A stretch of 64,000 bases of DNA from Cinnamomum chago (lineage: Eukaryota > Streptophyta > Magnoliopsida > Laurales > Lauraceae), in contig CP142460.1 in the NCBI GenBank assembly GCA_038049695.1, positions 23,811,001 to 23,875,000 of the forward strand. The letters run 5' to 3'. The notes under the pieces are model-generated. The model was not told the DNA's origin, made no database searches, and was given only the letters and a program-made list of their open reading frames with translations. The translations under genes and the position numbers were made by a program. Numbering within the stretch: position 1 is the stretch's first letter; every line of letters starts with the position of its first letter. Of this stretch, positions 57,345 to 64,000 are shown piece after piece.

Positions 57345-58236
57345 TATGTACACTGACGCTAGTATGTGCGTTGACAATTGTATAACTGACGTTATTATGC
57401 ATCGCAGTGAGGTAAATTTATTTCCCGACGCACTCACTGCATCGCCAAAAGTAATTTTCCTGCATCGTTGAATACATTTCCCGACGCTTCAACACGTCAG
57501 GATATGTATTACCGGCATTGTATATGCGTCATCAAATATGTATTCCGACATTAGTATGTGCGTTGACAAATGTATAACCGATGTTATTATGCGTCGGCAG
57601 TGGGTTAAATCTATTTACCGACGCACTCTCTAACGTCGCCAAAAGTAATTTTCCTGCATCGTTGAAGACATTTCCCGACACTTCAACACGTCGGGATATG
57701 TATTACCGGCGTTGTATATGCGTCGTCAAATATGTATTCCGACGTTAGTATGTGCGTTGGCAATTGTATAATCGACGTTATTATGCGTCGGTAGTGAGGA
57801 AAATCTATTTCCCGAAGCACTCACTGCGTCACCAAAAGTAATTTTCTTGCGTCGTTGTTGACATTTCCCAACGCTTCAACACGTCGGGATATGTATTACC
57901 GGCATTGTATATGCGTCGTCAAATATGTATTCCGACGTTATTATGTGTGTTGGCAAATGTATAACCGACGTTGTTATGCGTCGACAGTGAGGTGAGGTTG
58001 ACCACTAAGTTGGATTTTTTCCCGACGCAGTTGACATTGCCGACGTTTAGGACGACACACCATTGCGTCGGTGAATGACCCTTTTTAGCCGACGCTAAAC
58101 ATTATTACGTCGGGAATGGTTTTCCAGGCATTAGGTTGCCGACGCATTGTACTACGTCGGTAAAGCCTGTCCCGACGTAATTCTGATTTTTCAAGACGCG
58201 GTGACTGCGTTGACAAAACTGTATTTTGTTGTAGTG
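57345..58236. repeat. Right subterminal repeats of CACTA 2, 194-bp unit
   Basis: Three copies of a unit of about 193-194 bases (the word CCGACGCACTC or variant falls at 57425, 57618 and 57812) lead into the right end. Each contains ACACGTCGGGATATGTATTA and GCGTCGTCAAATATGTATTC. Confidence 0.85.
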
Positions 58237-58845
58237 TCGACATCAAAGTTAGATAAATTCACAACAAACTCAGATAAACTTCAATCCAGTTTAGTTCATA
58301 TCACACTCAGATTAATTCAAAGAAACACAAATAAATTCATATCAAACTTAGATAAAGTCGTGCCAAACACAGATAAATTTATGTCAAAGTCAGATAACAT
58401 CATGCCAAAGTTAGATAACACATACAAAACATAGATAAATTCACAACAAACTAAAAAAAACTCATTTCAAACCAAGTTGAATACATGTGAAATCATGTGA
58501 AATCCAGTTAATTTCATACCAAAACCATATTATTTCATAAGAAACTCAGAAAAACTCAGTAAAAACTCAGAGAAAATCGTGTCAAAGTCACATAAATTCA
58601 TTTGAAACCCTATTTAATTAATAACAAACGTAGTTAAATTGAAATCAAACTAAGATAAAATCATGTAATATACAGATAAATTCATTTGAAGTCCTGTTTA
58701 ATTAACCACAGACTAAGATAACTTCACAACAAGCTTAGATAAATGCATGTCAAAGTCAAATAACTTCATATCAAACTCAGATAAATTCAAACCAAAACTT
58801 AAATAAATTTATGTCAAACTCAATTAAGTTCAAGTCAAGATGATT
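58237..58845. repeat. 21-bp degenerate minisatellite, right part
   Basis: This continues the array split by CACTA 2. Four consecutive 21-base units are clear at about 58338-58421 (TCATATCAAACTTAGATAAAG and variants). The array then decays towards 58840. Confidence 0.85.
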
Positions 58846-58941
58846 CGGTTGCTCGAGGTCACCGTTGAATTGATTTTGCTTCTTTTCGTAGTTTCCTTCA
58901 TCTTCCCTTTCGGAATCTTTATTTTGCTTAGGTTTCGGAGT

Positions 58942-60138
58942 CACTACATCAAAAAGCCCGGAAATCGACGATCTCTGCCCGTCGTTTTTGTTACACAACG
59001 ATGGCCACAGCAGACGAGACGACTATCGAAAATATTAGAGTCGTTTAATGAAAATGATGGACTATACTAGTCGGGAAATTTAAAAATACCGATGGTCAAT
59101 GACAGTCAATTTTTGGCGACGTTTATTAGCCGTCGGGAATAATTTTCCCGAATTAGTAAAAAATCAACAAAATTGAAGGCCATGGCCCGTCGTTTTTATT
59201 TAAAAAAATTAAATTATTTAAAAAAAAACCTGAAATTAGTTTTTTAAAATTCATAAGAGCTTCGGTTGTATAACCATCCATCTTCCATGCAATAAGGGAG
59301 CTCAAGTGATCAAATAAAACTCAGAGTTAAAATATCATCCATCCATTAATATTTAAACTTACAACATCAAAATAGTTATGAGAAACAACAAACTTAACAA
59401 AAAAGCAAGTTTCATAACACCACAACCACAGTTCATACAAAAAGTCTAAATTAGTTACATATGTCATCGTTTGCTGTAAAACTAGTCGGACAGAGTTCTA
59501 AAAATCGGCCATGAAATAATATCACCCAAAGTCAAATCCCCAAAAGTCCTATCTTCGTCCAACAACTATTCATCATCCTTCAAGATACTATCTATAACAA
59601 TCCTATAGCATCCCCCCTCATCGGTCGACAAACCCATCACACGGCCAACTGCAATAGTAATCTCCTTCCTCAAGTACGAAAGCAGCCTGCACAAACCCTG
59701 TCTTGTATGTGCGTTGTTGTTCTGCTCCATGTGTACCTCCTGACGCGGCGAACCCTCCTGCGCCTACTCACAATATTAGAAATTCATGATATTAGCATCT
59801 CATCAATTTAAATAACTCATTAAATTATTGAGTCAATTATGTAAAAAAACTATCTTTATACCTGAGATGAACTCCCATTACAAGTGGAAGAATGTTGTAT
59901 CCCATTTTGGGAAAGAACTTGTTTGATCTCATTAATCTTCTCTTTCAACCATTTCACTTCAGTTTGAAGGTGTGTATTGGCTTCATGTTCCTCCTCCAAG
60001 GCTCTTTTATAAGGAGTCGAATATTGTATGGCAGTCTTTGACATACCCATGGTTAAGCCAAGTACATGTCCTTTGCCATCACAACCAAAGACCTATGAAA
60101 AAAATATAATATAATATAATGCCAACAAGAACACAAAT
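58942..60138. mobile_element. CACTA transposon 3, truncated
   Basis: The left end CACTACATCAAAAAG is followed by subterminal GTCGTTTTT, GACGAC and GTCGGGAA words (58942-59190) and by two minus-strand exons of a CACTA transposase. The right part is missing because the Tat-like LTR begins at 60139. No right terminal repeat exists in the window. Confidence 0.75.
59566..60092 (-). CDS. CACTA transposase C-terminal fragment (Transposase_24-like)
   Basis: Two exons: 60092-59862 and 59763-59566. The first follows acceptor TTTTTTTCATAG and reads VFGCDGKGHVLGLTMGMSK, matching the V-G-G-x-V-G-x-G-type end of plant Ptta/En/Spm transposases (PF03004). A coiled coil rich in Glu and Lys (EEEHEANTHLQTEVKWLKEK) follows. 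Exon 1 is exactly 77 codons, its donor CAG/GTATAAAG is good, and exon 2 opens in phase after GAGTAG to end DSILKDDE and stop. About 142 residues of the normally much longer protein remain. The N-terminal part would lie to the right, where the LTR now sits. Confidence 0.7.
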
Positions 60139-62448
60139 TGATGGACCCGATTTCCTTCCTTTCCTCTCCCATCCGTCCCCGGGGTCACCGAGAAAGGCCG
60201 AATGGAGGGAAGAAAGGGGGAGAAAGGCGGGTATCATCATTTTTTGTACAGGTATGCCAGATTTTCTATTATACTTGGAATTTAGAAATGGTGATCCGGA
60301 GATCAACCTTCGCAGGTAGAAAGGAAATCAACCTTTTTTCTAACTTTCCATTGCACATATATTTAAGAAAAGAGACAAGGTACTTTTTTTTAATGCCGTG
60401 AGAGGCGATTTTGCTGTAAAAGGCGGTTTTATCGTGAAAGGCAATTTTTGTGCCATGAAAGGCGATTTTGCCGTGAAAGGGGATTTACAAATCTTACCAA
60501 AATGAGAGATAAGAATTGCGGGGACTTCTCAGGAGATTGCGAGGACTCGTTCAGATCGACGGTCGCAAGTCATGTATGGACTTCACCATCGTCCTTCAAA
60601 TGAGAACGCTTGATGCTTTGATTCTTTGGCTTGGCTTGGACTTCAGTTTTTTAAAGGATAAGGACCAAAGGAAGGTCCTATATCTGATAAAAAAAATGAA
60701 AAGACGGGCTGAAGAGCCACGTCTTGGCCATGTTGAATAGGAGAAGAGAGGGCTTTCCCTTGGGGGGGGGGAGTGCCCCCCGAGGGACTTCGATCACCTT
60801 GTGGTGTTTGTTGCAGCAGAGTCTCTTCAATGCTTCGGGGAATTCCGAACGATCTTTCTGGATTATTTTTCTTCGATTTTTTCTGGATGGATTTCTGGAT
60901 CCGTTCTTCTTGGAATGATCTCCTATTTATAGGCCTTTGGTAGCCATTTAGGAGTGTTTATGAGCTTTGATGGCTTTAAAGCTCATGATGGAAGGAGTTA
61001 CAAGTTTTTATTTCTTGATTTTGTAACTCCTTTTACCTTGAATCTGATTGGCCGATGGAGAATGATGGGCTTTTAATCGCCTTTAATCTCAATGATGAGA
61101 GGAGTTTCATGGCTTTAATGCCATGATGGCTTTGACTTGTAGCTCCCATTTCCTTGCTTCGGATTGGGCTGTCCAAAATAATGAGTTAATGACCACATTT
61201 AGTTGGGTCAATTAACAACATTAAGTGGTCGCCGGGGATTTGAAGAGTCGTGGGCCGTGCCGTGTCTTCTGGAATTCTTCTTGCGATGATCAACGATGGA
61301 TCTTCATGTTGATCGATGTCGGATGACCATGCAACTTCGGACATAGATTGCTAACAGCGGGCCGGCTCCATCTATATTGTCGATTTCTCGATCAGTCGGA
61401 CAAAAAGTGTACTTTCTTGATCAGTCGGTTGGCGATCTCGGAGCGATCAATGATGATTCCAAGCTTTTAACAGCGGATCCGTGATGTTGACGAAGATCAG
61501 TCGTTTTCGAGCATCAAAAGCCAGATTTTCAGGAAATCATAGGGGCTGGAACTCCCGAAACTTGAAAAGGATCGGAAAACGGGCCTTCCGGTGAAAATCC
61601 GGCGACCCGGATTTCCAAGGTAGAGTTGCCGATGTTTGTCAAGAGTTGAAACTAGGTCAAACGATGTCAAAATCGCCTGAAATTTGAGATAAAGTCTCCT
61701 GAGCAGTAAATAGGACCAACCATGGCCTTTGGTTTGAGTTTTGAAGCCGTTTGGCGTCCCGTCGCTGCTAGGCTTGATCTCTCCGCGAGGAAGATGTCGC
61801 GCTTTGATGTGCGGTCAACCGATGTCCGATTGACCTGAAATTTGATAGGGAGCCTATTGGAGTCATTTTGAGATGATCCATTAGCTCCGATTTGGATTTC
61901 ATGGTCCCAAGGTGCTCCGCCGCCGGTAGGATTGATTTTCCTTCGGAGCATCAAAGTCGGGTTAAACGTTGTCGGAATAACCTGAAATTTGACGTGCAGC
62001 CCTTTTGAAGCATGTTGAAGCCACCCATGTGCTCTGTTTGATGAGTAATAGTCCCGGTGGTTCTCGCCGTCGAGAGGCTTGATTTTCTGTTCTAGGGCTG
62101 ATGGAGGGTCAAACGTTGTTGGTTTGACTTGAAATTTGGCATGGAGCCTTTTGGAGGTATTTTGAGACCATCTGTAGGCTCTGATCGAGGTTTTGATGTC
62201 TTCCGAGGCCGTCGCAGCCAGGAGCGCCTGTTCAGCTGCCGGATAAGTGAAGTTAGGCCAAATGATGTTGGAATGGCCCGAAAGTTCATGTGAACCCCTC
62301 TTTTGGATGTATTGGAGGATCTTGCAGTTTTTATTTGATTCTGACAAGATCTGATGCTCGGAGTAGCATTGCCCGTTTGTAATAGGATGCGGCTTCATGT
62401 GGCTTCTTGATGTTGAAGAGGCAAAGTGACATTTTTGGTGTCAACAAA
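60139..62448 (-). mobile_element. Tat-like Gypsy LTR, copy 2
   Basis: The 2310-base LTR starts TGATGG and ends GGTGTCAACA on the plus strand. On the minus strand it begins TGTTGACACC directly after a purine-rich tract (ATGGGGCATT, just right of 62448), so it is a 3' LTR with the element's interior to the right. A minus-strand TATA box (TATAAATAG, 60923-60931) agrees. It is homologous to 20343-24637 and holds the empty site for the Copia solo LTR near 60690. Its left end truncates CACTA 3. Confidence 0.75.
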
Positions 62449-62649
62449 TGCCCCATCGAGGTACAATGACGAGTAGCTTTTGGAGTCGATGTGCCTCGAA
62501 GAGAAACTTGAAGGAAAGCTATTTTTTTTAATAGCCTTTTGAGTTTCCAAAGGGATTTTATGGAAGTGAGAGAGATCACATACCATCTAAAGGCAAAGTT
62601 TTGAAAATGACATGAGGAAGTTGGATTTGGGTTTTGGATTTTGGGTTTT

Positions 62650-62960
62650 CCTTTTGACCTTGTGAACCTAAGGGCTTTTTGTGGCGCATCAGGCGGTCAA
62701 GAAGGATTTTCTTGGTTTTTGACCTTGTGACCTAACGAGCTGTATGTGGCAGGTTAGGGGATCGGGGTTGGATTTTTATTTTATTTTGACCTTGTGACCC
62801 AACAAGCTGTATGCGGCAAATTGGGGGGGTCAAATTTTGTTTTGACCTTGTGACCCAACAAGCTGTATGTGGGAAGTTGGGGGGTCAGATTTGGTTTTGA
62901 CCTTGTGACCCAACAGACTGTATATGGCAAGTTGGGGGGTCAGGTTTGGATTTTGTAGAA
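62650..62960. repeat. Tandem repeat around TTGACCTTGTGACCCAACAA
   Basis: Five imperfect units of about 57-70 bases, each with TTGACCTTGTGA, an AGCTGTATGTGGC-like core and GGGGGTCA. The last three are the most alike. Confidence 0.88.
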
Positions 62961-63234
62961 TGTCAATTTCAAGATTTTGACTTAATTTGGTTCATGAGGT
63001 TGGATGGTTTGGCTTTTTGGAAACTCATGAGGCTTTCTCTTCTTTTTTTTTTTTTGAATGGTTCAATCGCCTCAAAAGAGGCATGGAACCATTTTGCATG
63101 CTCTTGGTAAAAGGAATTTTTTGGAAGGAAGCCCCTTTTAGTGCCGAGGTGATCAAACCTGACTCATGTGGGCTAGCCCATGGGACCTTAAGCTTTTAAA
63201 GATGGCTCAGATCTCACATAGTGTCATTTTGTAA

Positions 63235-63440
63235 TGAATATCTAAAAATATCTCTTTTGGATAGAGAATATCTAAAAATATACTTACTCGGAGAGAATCT
63301 CTCAAGTTTCCTTTCTTTTGGGAAAGATTTTCTCAAAGTGTCTCTCTTTGGGAGAGAATAATTCGCATTCCCTTTCATTTTGGAGAAAATTTCTCAAAGA
63401 ATCTTCTCTTTGAGAGAGAATATCTCAAATCTCTATTTTT
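63235..63440. repeat. Repeated GAGAGAATATCTC-like inverted words
   Basis: AGAATATCTAAAAATAT, GAGAGAATCTCTCAA, TCTCTTTGGGAGAGAAT and GAGAGAATATCTCAA recur every 35-60 bases. Several are self-complementary and could form small hairpins. Confidence 0.65.
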
Positions 63441-63514
63441 TTTGGAAGGATGCTAATTTTTAGCACTTACCTCCTTTCTTTTCTCCTTGTTTCCTCTTTT
63501 GATTTGCTCTCTTC

Positions 63515-63522
63515 TATAAAAG
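63515..63522 (+). promoter_or_regulatory. Plus-strand TATA box opposite to the LTR
   Basis: TATAAAAG is followed after a CT-rich leader of about 100 bases by an ATG at 63648, all on the strand opposite to the Tat-like LTR. Confidence 0.5.
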
Positions 63523-63647
63523 CAAGAGGAGATTGGATCTTTTTTTCTTTGCTTTCTTTCTTTGCAAGAGTCTTCAAGAGTGCTCCAAGATCAGGAATTC
63601 TTCTTTTTCTTCAAAGATCTTCAAGCTTTCCTTCGTCTTCTCCATCA

Positions 63648-63694
63648 ATGGCTTCAAGTAAGTTTTCTTCCTCCACAAGAAATTCCATGTAAAA
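63648..63694 (+). CDS. Possible first exon of opposite-strand gene
   Basis: ATGGCTTCAA is followed by GTAAGT, a full consensus splice donor. Read through, the frame is MASSKFSSSTRNSM and stops, so if real the gene would splice at 63657/63658. Its TATA box lies about 130 bases upstream and a polypyrimidine tract follows. Tat-lineage Gypsy elements are known to carry an extra gene antisense to gag-pol between pol and the 3' LTR, and this unit has that position and direction. The coding body would lie beyond the window, so this is inference. Confidence 0.35.
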
Positions 63695-63699
63695 GTACA

Positions 63700-63960
63700 A
63701 ATTACTTTCTTTTTCTTTTCTTTTCTTTTCTTTTCCTTTTTTTCCTTTTTTCTTTTCCTTTTTCTCCACGTTCTTTCTTTTTCTTTTTTTTTTTCACGTG
63801 CTGCTTTTTTCTTGTTTTTTTCACCTTTTTTTTTCTTTTCTTGGCTGTACGAACCTGGCCATACTGCCACGTGGCAGTGGGCCACGGCCTGCTGGCCAAT
63901 TTTATTTTTTAAAGAAATTTCTCTCTTTTTTTTTTTTTTTTTGCTTCTCTCTTTTTTTGC
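63700..63960. repeat. Polypyrimidine tract
   Basis: TTTTCTTTTC-type sequence with one GC-rich interruption (about 63845-63900, containing GCCACGTGGC). Long Lys- or Phe-rich frames here are compositional. Confidence 0.9.
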
Positions 63961-64000
63961 TCACCAAGATAATGAGGTTTATGCACCATGGGGTTTATGC

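Larger units (their letters stand above)
53850..58236. mobile_element. CACTA transposon 2
   Basis: The element starts CACTACAACAACTG and ends TTTTGTTGTAGTG (4387 bases) and splits a 21-bp minisatellite. The 3-bp flanks TCC and TCG match at two of three. Both ends are packed with repeats on the words CCGACGCA and GCGTTGGCAAAAG (left) or GCGTCGG (right). No transposase is recognised. The interior (about 54950-57200) holds CT-rich leader-like sequence and one exon-like piece, so it may be a second gene-fragment carrier. A second CACTA-type end lies inside at 57344. Confidence 0.88.
62449..63440 (-). mobile_element. Interior of Tat-like Gypsy element near its 3' LTR
   Basis: Non-coding sequence between the LTR and an opposite-strand unit. 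It contains two repeat arrays (62650-62960 and 63235-63440). Long, repeat-rich 3' regions between pol and the 3' LTR are known for Tat-type elements. Confidence 0.5.

Noticed and set aside
63562-63912. Lys-rich or Phe-rich frames of up to 116 codons
   Set aside because: Translations of the polypyrimidine tract on either strand.
1-64000. CRISPR arrays, bacterial operons, rRNA or tRNA genes
   Set aside because: Every repeat array seen lacks the unique-spacer structure of CRISPR, and the tRNA-like words are primer-binding sites of LTR elements. No cloverleaf-like tRNA or rRNA segment was noticed by eye.

Overview
The window is nuclear DNA from a flowering plant. The evidence is Ty3/Gypsy and Ty1/Copia LTR elements primed by plant-type tRNA-Met or related sites, CACTA and hAT DNA transposons with textbook ends, plant-type host gene fragments carrying introns, and AT-rich sequence with almost no intact reading frames. 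I cannot name the species. No complete functional host gene was found. Essentially the whole window is a stack of nested repeats, as in heterochromatin or a gene-poor intergenic block.

Layout. (1) 1-6760: a large LTR element with no coding capacity (LARD-like): partial 5' LTR, about 3.2 kb non-coding interior, complete 2.5-kb 3' LTR. (2) 6765-16105: a short Gypsy RT/RNase H relic, then a plus-strand gene of the 'putative gypsy type transposon' (PF04195-like) kind with its own TATA box. It is split at 9479/15774 by a 6.3-kb CACTA transposon. (3) 9480-15773: this CACTA has perfect ends, a 3-bp target duplication and subterminal repeats, but no transposase that I can recognise. Instead it carries co-oriented, intron-containing pieces of at least three unrelated host genes: BRCA2 (first exon plus four BRC repeats), a SEC14/CRAL-TRIO protein, and a TELO2/TEL2 homologue. 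This is the most interesting object in the window. (4) 16106-20342: a repeat-rich tail with a 92-bp minisatellite, interrupted by a 2.85-kb solo LTR with a 5-bp duplication.

(5) 20343-25650: a Tat-like Gypsy LTR copy holding a reverse-oriented Copia solo LTR, then a 60-bp tandem array and a leader-like stretch. (6) 25735-36090: a broken Gypsy integrase/chromodomain region split by a 2.6-kb solo LTR (duplication GTTGC) and by an hAT element (8-bp duplication CGAGATAG). A complete-length but broken Copia element sits inside the hAT. (7) 36838-45613: a second Copia element with 1.65-kb LTRs and duplication CTTTG, same family as the solo LTR at 20.9-22.7 kb. (8) 45614-49562: anonymous sequence, hAT ends and a 0.9-kb non-autonomous hAT with a long G tract. 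(9) 49563-52753: Del/Tekay-like LTR pieces. (10) 53570-58845: a 21-bp minisatellite split by a second CACTA (4.4 kb). (11) 58942-60138: a third CACTA, truncated, retaining two clean C-terminal exons of its transposase. (12) 60139-64000: a second copy of the Tat-like LTR, which preserves the empty site of the solo LTR at 20.9 kb, followed by interior sequence with tandem repeats and an opposite-strand TATA-ATG-splice-donor unit.

The genes do not form a pathway. What links them is insertion order: target duplications and one filled/empty site pair let much of the nesting be read directly. All family names come from motif recognition by eye, without database searches.
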